The notes beneath the pieces were generated by a model. That model did no database searches. It was not told the origin of the DNA and worked only from the letters and a program-made list of their open reading frames with translations. Below, in pieces: positions 36,830 through 50,096 of a DNA stretch of 64,000 nucleotides (within the stretch, counting starts at the first letter, position 1; each line of letters starts with the position of its first letter). A program made the translations under genes and the position numbers. The stretch spans positions 1,302,001-1,366,000 of the forward strand of contig OZ038439.1 of assembly GCA_964036275.1 (NCBI GenBank). The letters are read 5' to 3'. This stretch comes from Litoditis marina. Its lineage: Eukaryota > Nematoda > Chromadorea > Rhabditida > Rhabditidae.

Positions 36830-37165
36830 CTTGGTATCTGGCCCACAATTCCCATCCGCACAAACGTGAGGCTACTTTGTTGGATGCTCAATTCAATCAC
36901 CCATTTTTCTACCAATACGGATTTTGAATAACCTTATTCTCAACGCACTTTACTCAAGAAAACCTAACCTCCCACCCTGTTTTGTAGTTTAATTACCCAG
37001 ATGAAACACCTGATTTTCTATAAATTTCTGTGTACAACAAAGTCGCCTCACGGAGGCATCCGCAACCCCTTGAGAATCTATCATTATTTCGCCGCATTTT
37101 GAAGAAAAAACCGGATACTGGCGTGTGAAACTTGAAGCCGGGAGCCTCTAGTACCCATACGTAAA
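36830..37165. repeat. Interspersed repeat, family R7
   Basis: Shares blocks with 1080-1410 (TTTGTAGTTTA, AGATGAAACACCTGATTTTC-like, GTACAACAA) and with 7200-7260 (GATACTG..GTG, CTTGAAGC..GGG). It occupies the sequence just upstream of the first DRAP1-like exon found, which may be why the true 5' exon is hard to see. Confidence 0.6.
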
Positions 37166-37299
37166 ATACCCCCTTATTCTGATACTGGCTGATGTTCACT
37201 TTTGCCCAATTCCGATAGTGCCATGATCACTTTTTGGGGTAAATGTTAAGGATTGTAGGCAAAATTACTACTATTTTGTTTATTCGGGGCTGCTCACGC

Positions 37300-37535
37300 T
37301 CACTTTTGGGGTTGCTCATGCTCACTTTTTTCGCCCTGATTCGGACCTATTTTACGTATGCTAGTACCGGGGGTGACCAAAAAGTTGACCGAACCTACCG
37401 CCGGTACGACCCCTCCCCTCTAAAGACTATAAATTCACCAAAAACATACGAAATTATTCTTCAAAATTGCAATAACTTCACGAAAATTGGCAAAAATCAC
37501 CATAATTTCGAAACATTTCGGTTCTGTAGGGGCCT
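37300..37535 (-). repeat. Interspersed repeat, family R1 copy 3
   Basis: Reverse complement shares GGGGTCGTACCGGCGGTAGG, GTCAACTTTTTGGTCACCCC with 6924-7068 and 17095-17205. Confidence 0.7.
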
Positions 37536-37871
37536 TTAGCTTTGTGAATGTAATCCGTTAACGAGGCCAACTCGTTAACGCATCTCATAATAGGTATCTG
37601 GCAAAGTGGGCTACACGCTATATCGCCAGGGTCACTCGAGCAAATAATTCAAAAATGGATCGAGTATCTGTATCTTGCATTCGCACAAAAAGTCTGAAGA
37701 TAGCCTAACGTGCGGAACGCAGCTCGATACATTTCAACCTCCAAGGTCCAGGTTGAAAACTTTTCGAAGAGAGGCCACCAATTTTCGAGGCAACTTGAAT
37801 TGGGTCAGATCTTCAAATCATTCAATAGGTTATCTTATCTCAAAGTTTGTCATAAGGGAAAAGGAAATTCT

Positions 37872-38799
37872 CTAACCGACCGGTTGTATTTTGGCGGTGC
37901 TGAACCGTCTCCTTCGTATGGGACCGGGTGCGGGTGGTGGCATCGGGGTAACCGGGGAACCACTGTCAGAGGAACCCCAATTGGGTACCGGCATTGAAGA
38001 GGTAGACGGACCTGCAAAAAACACGAACTAATAGAAGATTTATTGACAATAAAAAGTGATTCTAGTATGACCAAAATAGAAAAAATCACATGAATTCATG
38101 GGGAAATCAAAAACCGAAGATGGGTTCACCTCACCCACGTGGCTCAGAAACCAACATCAAGTATGCTACCCTTCTCACAGGCAACAAAGATATACTTTTG
38201 AATTTTGGTTAGATGAGAACTTGAAACCAAACAGACTTGCCAGTGACCTATTTCAGTGAAGGTGAGAGAGCAAGGCGTCTTATTATACTAACAACTAAAC
38301 TATAAAACTAACCAGGATCCATTTGATACTGATCCGTTAGATATTGCTGTATGTGATTGAGATCATTCATTGCCAGTTCTGGATTCCTTTCGAATATAAA
38401 TAAGTGGAGGGAATAGTAGGAGTGAGGTAAACACTGCTGAATACACTCCAGACTATTTAAAGCATCTGAAATGATTTGAAATGACTACAATAAAATATAT
38501 AAGAATGTATTATATTATCAATTATTCTACTACCAACTACCAACACAAAGCTTTGTGAAACAACGAACAAACTAAGAGGTATGAGAGTGCAAAAAGAAAC
38601 AGGGAAAGAGCGAGAGAGGGGGGGGGGCAAACAAACATATCTATGTCTATCTCATCTTACTACTGAATGACTAACACTATATGTCCCCTTCATTATGCGA
38701 AGATTATATTATAAAACTTCATGGCTACCAAGTAAATCTCGAACACGTCCCTTCGGCAATCGCGCTCCACCTAGTCCAACGAATTTGAATCGAACATCA
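37872..38799 (-). CDS. Unrecognised protein, three C-terminal exons
   Basis: Exons 38729-38799, 38313-38465 and 37872-38011 join in phase and end at a TAG at 37872. The product reads KFVGLGGARLPKGRVRDL, then a helical stretch (ALNSLECIQQCL, NDLNHIQQYLTDQYQ), then a proline/serine tail with IRRRRFSTAKIQPVG at the end. I do not recognise it. The 5' end is missing; an acceptor-like AACAAG precedes the first exon found. It lies about 1.1 kb upstream of the DRAP1-like exons on the same strand, so the two could be co-transcribed. Confidence 0.55.
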
Positions 38800-39571
38800 C
38801 TTGTTGGAAAGAGAGAACATGCGAAAGAACAAAGAGGGGCAGGATAAGATCAAAGGTCAACTCCCTAATAGGAAGAAGTGAAAAAGGCAGAATATGGAGA
38901 GAAAGAAAAGAAAAAGTTAAAAATTGTGCGCGAGAGACTATGGTTGAGCCCGCCAACGGTCGCGTATATATACTTGCAAAATCGGGGATGTGCAGGTAAG
39001 GCTGGGTACGGTATGATCGGCGGACGGCTAGTATATAAGCAGCATCGATTAGGCGGTCGCCTAGCCGCTCTCTCGCTCCGTTGCGTAGCAAGTTTATGAA
39101 TTGTCATCCAATCAAACGACAAAACCAAGGAATTTGTCACATCTCGGCGCGAAAGCGTAGTTTTTCACCACCAAACACTCCATAACAAGAGTTAAATATT
39201 GTTGAAAGGTAAATGGCCCGACTAACACATTCTCTAGCTTCATACATAATAAGTGGAAAATCAAAATAATGAAACGAATGATTTTAATATTCGCACTTTA
39301 ATTTTTACAACCGAAAATGCCGGTTTTTAGGTTTTAAAGGACTGTTCGACAAATTAGCCGTGGTCCACACAAACTACATACAGTTCCTTTGAATATTATT
39401 TAGCGGGAAAGGACATTCTTATTTTTGTCCTTTTCACGTCATTTCGAAGATATAATCTTTTTAAACACATTCGGATCCGATCGGAAGATTTATATATTTG
39501 GGAAGACCTGAAAAATATGCATATTGTACTGAAAAACACATTAAATAGGTATGAAAACTGTTTATTGGTAG
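38800..39571. other. Intergenic, no supported exon
   Basis: Contains a minus-strand TTATATA near 39030 and poly-pyrimidine runs. The 5' exon of the 37872-38799 gene may lie here, but frames at 38771-39140 have no clear splice borders. Confidence 0.4.
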
Positions 39572-40143
39572 TTAAACAACGGAATATCGATTTCCCTTGA
39601 CCCCCTTGAATGAAATGCATCTTCTGTTCATTCCCTCCATTACGGGAGCAGCTTCCTCCTCTTCTTTTCTGGGAAATTTCTTGGAAAAATTATAACAAAG
39701 CTTCAACACGACGCCCAACAAGCCGACCAGGCATATACACAGAAGCAAAAACAGAACACCGTCTCTGAAAACACATATATTTAAATATTTTTTCTCGAAA
39801 ATAGTTATCAAAATTAGTATCACTAGTATCTTAGGTGTCTAACTGTTAGTTGTAGTTTGATCTGCACTCACACATTCTTTTCGAACTATGACTGAGGCAC
39901 AGCCGGATCAAACTACAAACACATCAGAACATCACGACATGTACGTCGAAGTACGTTTTTACTAGAGCGCCCCTGTACACAACAACTTTTCTCGAAGTTG
40001 ATGACTGCACATAAAATTTTGATTTAAATTTCTGAGAGAAACTATTTGGTCTTTCAAACGTTTTCCGTTACTTGGTTTTGGGTTTCGAAAACTCACATTT
40101 CACTGATACTCTTGTTCTGCTCATTTTCGGTAGAAGTCCTCAT
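39572..40143 (-). CDS. Single-pass membrane microprotein, 79 aa
   Basis: Two exons, 40097-40143 and 39572-39764, are joined by a GTGAGT donor and TTTTCAG acceptor in phase. A 15-residue polar head (MRTSTENEQNKSISE) is followed by one strong transmembrane helix (VLFLLLCICLVGLLGVVL). A basic segment, an acidic EEEE and a positive tail ending GNRYSVV come next. Size and layout suggest a regulatory microprotein or a membrane anchor, but no family is recognised. It has its own ATG and stop and a small intron, so it is probably a complete gene. Confidence 0.7.
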
Positions 40144-43100
40144 TGAGACGTCGAAAAGTGCATTAAGAAAAATTCTGAAACTGATAACTTTCAAAACAAT
40201 AAGATTTCTTGAGCTCACACATATAAGTTGTGTTGAGTACCAAAACAGAGAAGAGTGAGAAATCGGAGTACACACTTAGCAGATAATGGAATACCATGTT
40301 TTTTATGACAGCTGAATGAACAGAAAGTATCTACAGACTAGGTGTTATTTTGTACGAAGAAATATATATAATTTACGATTTCACGGTTTTGAACTCTGAT
40401 GTGTTTATGGCTTCTCTACGTCACTTCGTCACTTTACAATTGACTTTCACTGTACTTTACAGTCTCTACTGTACCAACTCTAGGGAGCCTGACCAAATCT
40501 AAGCAGTAGCCTGAGCTTGTAGTTTGATCTACGCATGGAATTACGAATAAAAAGAATCGCGATCAAACTACAAACAAACTATGTACTGTGTTAGTGTGGA
40601 GATCCCTATACGAGAAATCGGTGAATTTTGGAGACAATTGAGAAATCGAGGTAAAAATAAATAATTTTCAGTGGGAACGAAAACCTACATGTAGTCAGTG
40701 TAACAGATCTTAGGTTTATGATCAATCTCTGAATTATGTACAACCTACGAATTTCTAATGTGTGTAATAGAAGTAATGGAACTCATTAACTGAAGAGCCT
40801 TTCAAAAAAAGGCACGAGAACTACTATTTCGATTCTCTGCGAAATGTTCCAAAAGTTCATGAAGTACGAACATTTTTGAAATGTTAATCATTACACTGGT
40901 AACCATTCAGTATTTATGTGGTAACATTTCTATATCTTCTTAGTAGTAACATATTTCCTATGAACGTTTTGAACTAGGCTCACTAGCTTGTTCCTAACCC
41001 AACAAAAGTGTTCGTTTCTTAAAAGGGTTTGTTAGAGACCGCTTAAAATTCTGCGAGAAAAAAATGTCAGGTATGTTGACTGTTAGAATAAGTAATTACG
41101 GCGAATGCATTCCATTTTCTCACCAAATGGGAAAAATAGTCGGAAAACAATTATGGAAATCAATGATAGCTGGGAAAGAAAGGAGTATTTTCACAGGATA
41201 TAATGATTGGGACCATAACTAAATTACCTCTTTGTGGAAAAGGAACTAGAAATTAAGTTAACTTTTATCCCTAAAAAAGTCTTGCAATTCTATAATCTAG
41301 GTAGCTTGTATTAGAGTAATTATTTATCCATAATGATGGAATGTTGATGATTCGGGCAAAACTAAAACCATTACTTTCCGACAGACCTCCAAGCTCAAGC
41401 GTACAAGATTAGTTGTTTAAAAAAAAGCGAGATCATAATCGTTCGGTGAATACTGTAAATCCATTACAAAAAGACAGAACCAGAATAAAACCAGGAACAT
41501 TTATTGGTTCACAAATAATTTTCATGTCAAGCTCCAACAAATGCAATTCATTAGGCAATTCATTCACCCTCACGAACGTTTAGAGCAAACATTATACTTT
41601 AGGGGTTTTCTGTCGAATAATTTCTGATGAAAACATTGAAATAACGCCTTCAGAATTATAATACTTGACGCAAATGACAATTTCGAATACATCTCCATTT
41701 GTCATAAACTGCTAGTCAAATTGATAGCCATATGACACGCGCGAAACACATCAGAATGTGAACACGCGTCACGTGAAAATGAACAAATTCTTGTTCTCTC
41801 GCGTGTCACGACTGTCACGTGACCATCAAAGATCTGATGATTGAGAAGATGTGATTGGACAAAAAGTTTCTGGTTTTGAAAGTCAATTTGACAATACAAA
41901 ATCGTTTTCGAGAACACATAACAACCACTTTTACAATATTTTTGAATGTTCTGGTCATAAATCATTGTCTTCTACCATGAAAAACTAAAGCGAACTGGAG
42001 CTGTTCGTAGTCTGAGTCGAAAACGAATCGTTTGTCTGCATTTATCCCCAAGTAGGGAGATTCAATCAGGAAGGAGTGCTGAATTGATGGGGACAGAGAT
42101 TGAAAAGGGGACGGGTCGTTCAGAGAAGACGGACTGAAGTATGCTGTGTTTGTAGTTTGATTCCTTTTATGAGTTCTGATTGATTGGCAGTCTCATATTA
42201 TTGTGTATGCGCAGATCAAACTAGAACCCTGCTGATCACGTTTGATCCCGTTGCTTTCCCGTGGAACATCGTGAAACACGGTCCGTATCGAGATCGAACT
42301 CAGTTAAATGATCCCTATACGAGTCGTTCCAAGAAGGCCGGCTCATATATTCTGTTTTTGCACTTCGATTCCGTCGTCAAAATTTATGAGTGGGCGACGA
42401 TTCAGCTAAAATGCGTTAAGCTACTATCTATTACTCATGTAAGAACTTCAACTGATAGTTATAACTTCACGATAGATACTATGGATAAAATATGATTGGT
42501 CAAATTTGAAAGAAAGTCACTCATACAGTTTTTTATACGAGACATAAGCCCGAAGGGTTTTAGCTGAATCGTCGCTCAATTTATGAATCACGAAAAAAAA
42601 TGAACTGAAACGGTCGATAGTTTGTAGTTTGATACCTCTGATTTTCAGTTTTAATTAGAAATACTTTGTGCTCAGTTCGAACTGCAACCCCGATATAATA
42701 ACTCCCTATTGAGGGTTTGCTTTCACGAAAGCAAGCGTATACGGTGTGTGTCCCATTATTCTGCTGTGTTTGTAGTTTGATCGTGTTGCTTTTCGGTTCA
42801 AGTTCGGGAATCACGGCCTGTATCAAGATCAAACTACTACGAAGAACATTTATCTGGGTGGCTCCTTTGAAAGAGTTGGTTCTAATCAGGCCGTGTTTGT
42901 AGTTTGAAACCTCTGTTTTCAGTTCTGATTCGCAACATCTGTTGTATGTGCAAATCAAAGTACAACCCGGATGTAGTCACGCCTTGGTGGCGTACGAATC
43001 CCTCAGAAACTGACAAGATACAACTTTAACATATTACTCAACACGTGACTTTTATTCTCACACGCACACGCGACTTGGTATAGTCTGTTTCACCAATCGA

Positions 43101-43283
43101 TGTACTCCTACAGTAATCCGTCAATCATTCAAGGGGGTGTTTTCTATTGAAAAAGTCATCAGTTTGGTTTCAAATTCCCAGAGTTAGTAGTAGTAAACAT
43201 GCAGATAACACTATCAACATTTTGAGGACTTCTGAATACGCTAATATACCAAACTTTGACCTGGAAGTGTTAGCAGATTACAG
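40144..43283. other. Gene-poor stretch with several R5 foldbacks
   Basis: Short GTAGTTTGAT foldbacks occur at about 40519-40573, 42150-42226, 42620-42690, 42770-42840 and 42896-42965. No exon was supported on either strand; frames at 42184-42495 and 42581-42958 run through the foldbacks. Confidence 0.5.
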
Positions 43284-43574
43284 TAGAGGGTTAGAAGTGG
43301 GTGGAACAAACTATACGTGTATTTTCTTTCTACAGACAATTCACCGAGTAGGTTAGTATGCCATTGCGCGTTTGTTGCCTTTCCTGTATTATAGAAAAAC
43401 CGCAACTTAATAACCGCAACTTATTTATTGAGACATGGATAGATGGAGGTGGTTAACATGAGAATATAAGTTAGCGACACATGATGAATGAGGAGAAGAA
43501 AAAGAGTAAAGAGAATGAGAATAGATGAGTAGGAGAGTGGATCAGCGAAGCAAGGGTGAGCATCCTTCAAGGAG

Positions 43575-45720
43575 CTAGAAAACGCCGCAGAATTTCTCTC
43601 CCTCCTGTGAATCTGAAAAAAGGCAAAATTAAAATCAACACGTACCGCGAGTGAAAAAGTTTGAATACTTATTTATTACCTAAATACGTGTGTTAGAACA
43701 TTGGCGCACGTTCATCCCATCCTGCGCCTCTCACTATGCGCGCTTTTTCGCTTAACTTGTATCCCGGCGGGATGGAAAGGCAGAGAAATAGCGTATAAGT
43801 GAGGAGACGCAGTTTGGGCTTTTCAAGTCGGTACATGTATGAATTTGGTCTCTCGAACTGAATTATGTTGTGTTTGTGGACCAAACTACAAAGAAGGTCT
43901 TCTGAGCTTTCTTTCTCTCTGTGCCATAATTTCTTCTCTTCTTTCTATATCTCATTTACACTATGATGTGACTCTAATTGGCAATTAGTGTCTGGGTTGA
44001 AGGAACAACAGTTCAATTGGAATTCGAAATAAAATAGAAATCGAAATATTGTAATTACCCCCTAGATTTCTCTGTCGGACTGTAGGTGTTGGCTCTCCTA
44101 ACTCTTCTTTTGTTCTCAACGGCATGACCTCAGTTGTATGAGAAATGTCCTCGCTGTCACTTTGATAGTCTTGCAGATCTCGGTTTCCTGGAAATAAAAT
44201 TTAAAAAAAAATAACTAAACTCTGTAACAATTGAAAAGAGAACGTAGCTCCAGGGGTTCGCTCTTATCGAAGCCAGCAATGTATGTTGCCCAATTCCGCT
44301 GTGATTGTAGTGGAGTACCATTTCTTTTCGATCAAGTTTAGCAAATACCAGTGTGGGCCAAGATCAAACTACAACGAAGCTTCGATTTCTCTACTCTGTG
44401 GCGAAAACGTTAGATCAACTATTCTCTTCCATATTAGATGAAACTCACTCTCATGCATCATTCTCCTGAACTTTCCTTCTCTCAGTGCCTTGCCAACTAT
44501 AATCAGTCTGCGTCGAACGAACAGCACCTCAACTGAAATTCTAACTGAAACTGAAATCGAACTAACGTAACTAGGCCCAGTGATTGTATTCAACACTTTT
44601 ATCAAGTTGTCACAAAACATTCAACTTTGATATGTGAGCCAACGAACTTTCGTGTAAACGTGCTGTCTTTGAAAACATTTAAAAGGAGGTTTCGTACGAC
44701 AAGGTGCCGAAAAGTTGCCAAAATTTTAAATCAAAATCGCAAATCTTTTTCAGGTTAAAAATTTCACTCAATATATCACTTACTCAACGCAATCGCCACT
44801 TTGAAAGCAATTTCGAACAATCGATGGTAGCTACTTTCGACTTCCTTGTGGTAATCTATAAAACAACATGTTTGTTTGTTATTTACATTCAACAACGTAG
44901 TTATTTTGAAGTTTCGATTCAATGAATATTTTATACTATTTTGTTCTATCCAACTGTTTTGAGTAGTAATTATGATAGCGGGAACTATTAACAAGTTCAC
45001 AGAAAAACCGGGGTGAAACTGTATGCATTGTGTTGTCTTATGTGCGTCTTTCAGCACTTCAATGCGATGAGAAGCTTTTGCTGTGTAAAGTAAACCGCTC
45101 AAACTACAACTCAGCTGGGTTCCTCATGGTACTTAGTCGATAATAATATTGATTTTGGTTTCTAAAATTATCTATTTCGTGCCAGGTACCAATTAGAGTA
45201 CGTAAACAATGAGTAATTCATATGATAAGATAAAAACTAATCGAAGCCAATCAAAGTAGTAAACAAGTACCATCAAGGAAGTAATTGATCGAAGAGCAAA
45301 CTGCAGAAATTAACAGGAATGTCCAATCGAACAACTGGAAATCAATATGTAAAATAGCATATTTTACAAGATTTATTGATGTCTATTATTGATTATGAAC
45401 ATTTACGAATCGAATATCATTATACGTATGTCTTGGAAGCGATACATACGTGTGAAGTCGATTGGATCTGTCTGTATTTATATCTGGTCTGAAACCGTTC
45501 AGAATTCATTCTTTGATGTTCGATTTTCGCATGAAACCGTTGTGCGATAAGCCAATTTTCTGAACTTTCCACCAGTTATGGAAAAGTGCTATAATTAGAG
45601 TTGTCGAAATGTGTTCTTTTCTTCTTTGTATTTTTTCCTCACCAAAAATGACGCTCCCTGCTCGACGTAACCAGGTTTAGATCGAACAAAACCATGAAAA
45701 GCTCGCGGTAGCAGAAACAA
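43575..45720 (-). pseudogene. Duplicate 3' exons of the membrane protein gene, without exons 1-2
   Basis: Five exons identical to those at 46547-48692 keep their splice sites and stop codon. No promoter-proximal exons accompany them, since exons 1 and 2 lie outside the duplicated unit. They could be silent, or could serve as an alternative 3' end if exon 2 splices past the first copy. Confidence 0.75.
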
Positions 45721-46069
45721 CTGAAAAAAGGAATTAAAACAAAAATGAGAAACGTAACAATATATATGTAGACAATATAGTTCACTATACAACTGACAGA
45801 AGTGCTGGCTATCGTTCTGAGAGCTTTCGGATAAAATTTGCACTCTCTGATAATTTGTGCAGCTCTCTACAGGTTTTTTTTTTCATACTGAAAATAGAGT
45901 GGGTGACGATTAGGCCTAAAAAGATTGAGCATATATGTCTGCTATCAACAACTATATGAATTGATTTTCTCCAAGTTTGCCCAATCACAGTGTATTCATA
46001 TAAACTATCCATTGTGCCTTCTTGAACTTCATAGTGATGTTCTAACTTGAGTTATGAGTAGTAGCTTAA

Positions 46070-46255
46070 AGGGGGGTTGCAATGAATGTTCAAATAAAAG
46101 ATCGAACTGAGACAGTTCGATATATGTTCTTTTCTTACTGAAATGTCCAATTCAAAGTTCTGTTTTCCAAATTTCACAAACTTTTGCTTACTGTCAGGGA
46201 CGCAGAGAATGATTTGGAGCGAATGAATATTGATTGCGCGCACTTCTCTAACTCT
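46070..46255. mobile_element. Truncated TTAA MITE at the duplication junction
   Basis: Matches the first 186 bp of the complete element at 49042-49282, including its left end, then stops at the breakpoint and runs into the start of unit 2. Confidence 0.85.
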
Positions 46256-49227
46256 TAGAGGGTTAGAAGTGGGTGGAACAAACTATACGTGTATTTTCTT
46301 TCTACAGACAATTCACCGAGTAGGTTAGTATGCCATTGCGCGTTTGTTGCCTTTCCTGTATTATAGAAAAACCGCAACTTAATAACCGCAACTTATTTAT
46401 TGAGACATGGATAGATGGAGGTGGTTAACATGAGAATATAAGTTAGCGACACATGATGAATGAGGAGAAGAAAAAGAGTAAAGAGAATGAGAATAGATGA
46501 GTAGGAGAGTGGATCAGCGAAGCAAGGGTGAGCATCCTTCAAGGAGCTAGAAAACGCCGCAGAATTTCTCTCCCTCCTGTGAATCTGAAAAAAGGCAAAA
46601 TTAAAATCAACACGTACCGCGAGTGAAAAAGTTTGAATACTTATTTATTACCTAAATACGTGTGTTAGAACATTGGCGCACGTTCATCCCATCCTGCGCC
46701 TCTCACTATGCGCGCTTTTTCGCTTAACTTGTATCCCGGCGGGATGGAAAGGCAGAGAAATAGCGTATAAGTGAGGAGACGCAGTTTGGGCTTTTCAAGT
46801 CGGTACATGTATGAATTTGGTCTCTCGAACTGAATTATGTTGTGTTTGTGGACCAAACTACAAAGAAGGTCTTCTGAGCTTTCTTTCTCTCTGTGCCATA
46901 ATTTCTTCTCTTCTTTCTATATCTCATTTACACTATGATGTGACTCTAATTGGCAATTAGTGTCTGGGTTGAAGGAACAACAGTTCAATTGGAATTCGAA
47001 ATAAAATAGAAATCGAAATATTGTAATTACCCCCTAGATTTCTCTGTCGGACTGTAGGTGTTGGCTCTCCTAACTCTTCTTTTGTTCTCAACGGCATGAC
47101 CTCAGTTGTATGAGAAATGTCCTCGCTGTCACTTTGATAGTCTTGCAGATCTCGGTTTCCTGGAAATAAAATTTAAAAAAAAATAACTAAACTCTGTAAC
47201 AATTGAAAAGAGAACGTAGCTCCAGGGGTTCGCTCTTATCGAAGCCAGCAATGTATGTTGCCCAATTCCGCTGTGATTGTAGTGGAGTACCATTTCTTTT
47301 CGATCAAGTTTAGCAAATACCAGTGTGGGCCAAGATCAAACTACAACGAAGCTTCGATTTCTCTACTCTGTGGCGAAAACGTTAGATCAACTATTCTCTT
47401 CCATATTAGATGAAACTCACTCTCATGCATCATTCTCCTGAACTTTCCTTCTCTCAGTGCCTTGCCAACTATAATCAGTCTGCGTCGAACGAACAGCACC
47501 TCAACTGAAATTCTAACTGAAACTGAAATCGAACTAACGTAACTAGGCCCAGTGATTGTATTCAACACTTTTATCAAGTTGTCACAAAACATTCAACTTT
47601 GATATGTGAGCCAACGAACTTTCGTGTAAACGTGCTGTCTTTGAAAACATTTAAAAGGAGGTTTCGTACGACAAGGTGCCGAAAAGTTGCCAAAATTTTA
47701 AATCAAAATCGCAAATCTTTTTCAGGTTAAAAATTTCACTCAATATATCACTTACTCAACGCAATCGCCACTTTGAAAGCAATTTCGAACAATCGATGGT
47801 AGCTACTTTCGACTTCCTTGTGGTAATCTATAAAACAACATGTTTGTTTGTTATTTACATTCAACAACGTAGTTATTTTGAAGTTTCGATTCAATGAATA
47901 TTTTATACTATTTTGTTCTATCCAACTGTTTTGAGTAGTAATTATGATAGCGGGAACTATTAACAAGTTCACAGAAAAACCGGGGTGAAACTGTATGCAT
48001 TGTGTTGTCTTATGTGCGTCTTTCAGCACTTCAATGCGATGAGAAGCTTTTGCTGTGTAAAGTAAACCGCTCAAACTACAACTCAGCTGGGTTCCTCATG
48101 GTACTTAGTCGATAATAATATTGATTTTGGTTTCTAAAATTATCTATTTCGTGCCAGGTACCAATTAGAGTACGTAAACAATGAGTAATTCATATGATAA
48201 GATAAAAACTAATCGAAGCCAATCAAAGTAGTAAACAAGTACCATCAAGGAAGTAATTGATCGAAGAGCAAACTGCAGAAATTAACAGGAATGTCCAATC
48301 GAACAACTGGAAATCAATATGTAAAATAGCATATTTTACAAGATTTATTGATGTCTATTATTGATTATGAACATTTACGAATCGAATATCATTATACGTA
48401 TGTCTTGGAAGCGATACATACGTGTGAAGTCGATTGGATCTGTCTGTATTTATATCTGGTCTGAAACCGTTCAGAATTCATTCTTTGATGTTCGATTTTC
48501 GCATGAAACCGTTGTGCGATAAGCCAATTTTCTGAACTTTCCACCAGTTATGGAAAAGTGCTATAATTAGAGTTGTCGAAATGTGTTCTTTTCTTCTTTG
48601 TATTTTTTCCTCACCAAAAATGACGCTCCCTGCTCGACGTAACCAGGTTTAGATCGAACAAAACCATGAAAAGCTCGCGGTAGCAGAAACAACTGAAAAA
48701 AGGAATTAAAACAAAAATGAGAAACGTAACAATATATATGTAGACAATATAGTTCACTATACAACTGACAGAAGTGCTGGCTATCGTTCTGAGAGCTTTC
48801 GGATAAAATTTGCACTCTCTGATAATTTGTGCAGCTCTCTACAGGTTTTTTTTTTCATACTGAAAATAGAGTGGGTGACGATTAGGCCTAAAAAGATTGA
48901 GCATATATGTCTGCTATCAACAACTATATGAATTGATTTTCTCCAAGTTTGCCCAATCACAGTGTATTCATATAAACTATCCATTGTGCCTTCTTGAACT
49001 TCATAGTGATGTTCTAACTTGAGTTATGAGTAGTAGCTTAAAGGGGGGTTGCAATGAATGTTCAAATAAAAGATCGAACTGAGACAGTTCGATATATGTT
49101 CTTTTCTTACTGAAATGTCCAATTCAAAGTTCTGTTTTCCAAATTTCACAAACTTTTGCTTACTGTCAGGGACGCAGAGAATGATTTGGAGCGAATGAAT
49201 ATTGATTGCGCGCACTTCTCTAACTCT
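46256..49227. repeat. Tandem duplication unit 2, 2,972 bp
   Basis: Second copy, contiguous with unit 1. Beyond 49227 the sequence continues into the rest of the MITE (CGTGCCTTTTCGGG), so this copy keeps the native right-hand context. The left-hand native context is that of unit 1. Confidence 0.95.
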
Positions 49228-49987
49228 CGTGCCTTTTCGGGTAACGCCGTATGCCAAATTCGGCATTCAATGCAGCCCCCCTTTAATGCATTTTAGCTTA
49301 ATCGTCGCATATTCGAAAATATCCAAGTTCGAATGGAACAGACCATGAAGTCATGAAGAGCTGAATTTCATGAAATTCTGAGATTCCGTCCTGAATCAGA
49401 ATAAGAACGAATAGAATTAATGATATTGATCTCTAATTTCCAGAAAACTCACCGCAGCCAGGTTGAAGGAGAACGGCATGACCTCGATGTGGTGAGGTTT
49501 TTCCAAAATGAGCGAAATGTCGTTTTTTACGGAATACAAATGAAAGAAAATGTAGAAAATGAGCAGAAGTATTGCAAATCCCTGTAAAATGACACGCTTT
49601 AAACTGAACCAAACACTATTAGTTGGAAATAAAGGTATGTAGTTTGATCATGTAGTTGTATTTTGACTTTAGAGAACAAAACTTATCATATGACCAGTTT
49701 TCTGTGTTAAAATACCAGAGATTACCTCTTGAAAAACGTTGCAAATGAGTGAACTCTGTTACCATATTTCTTGCTCATTTAGAGTAAGAATCAGTTCATG
49801 ACTGAACGTGAGCTCAGAAAAGATACCAAAACAGCCCTATCCAAGAGAAACTAATGGTCAGCTCAGATATTACTTTTTCGACTCAACATCCACTCACATT
49901 AGGAGTTGTCCATCTTTTTATAGTGTCCTTCATTTTTTGAACATAACTGCATGGTGGACTTTCTTCATTCATTACAACATTGGTCAT
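46547..49987 (-). CDS. Unrecognised membrane protein, about 202 aa
   Basis: Seven exons: 49898-49987, 49453-49581, 48615-48692, 47756-47816, 47421-47504, 47031-47159 and 46547-46584. The ATG at 49987 opens a cytosolic-looking MTNVVMNEESPP. Exon 2 has a transmembrane helix (GFAILLLIFYIFFHLY), and a second hydrophobic region spans exons 2-3 (FNLAALFLLPRAF). A helical segment (FEIAFKVAIALIEVLFV) and an acidic, Ser/Thr-rich tail follow, ending EKFCGVF. All phases agree, although exon 4 needs a weak CACAAG acceptor. The family is not recognised. Exons 3-7 are repeated at 43575-45720. Confidence 0.6.
49042..49282. mobile_element. Complete TTAA-flanked MITE, 241 bp
   Basis: Left end AGGGGGGTTGCAATGAATG and inverted right end CATTCAATGCAGCCCCCCT, with TTAA on both sides (49038-49041 and 49283-49286). 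TTAA targets with AGGG-type ends fit piggyBac-like elements. Its interior sequence TTGATTGCGCGCACTTCTCT recurs in diverged form near 54178-54235. Confidence 0.85.
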
Positions 49988-50096
49988 TTTGTCGTCACTC
50001 TGGAAACTTTTTTCACACTTTTTTTTAAAATGAAAATCATACAATTAGACACTGATTATTCCCCTTTTTACTGAAGGTGTTCAATATACTCATTTC

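Larger units (their letters stand above)
43284..46255. repeat. Tandem duplication unit 1, 2,972 bp
   Basis: Every open frame and landmark compared recurs unchanged 2,972 bp later. The unit begins at TAGAGGGTTAGAAGTGGG and ends at ...CTCTAACTCT inside a truncated MITE. It holds duplicate 3' exons of the membrane protein gene at 43575-43612, 44059-44187, 44449-44532, 44784-44844 and 45643-45720. Confidence 0.95.

Noticed and set aside
42184..42495. Plus-strand open frame of 103 codons
   Set aside because: It spans R5 foldbacks and has no splice or domain support.
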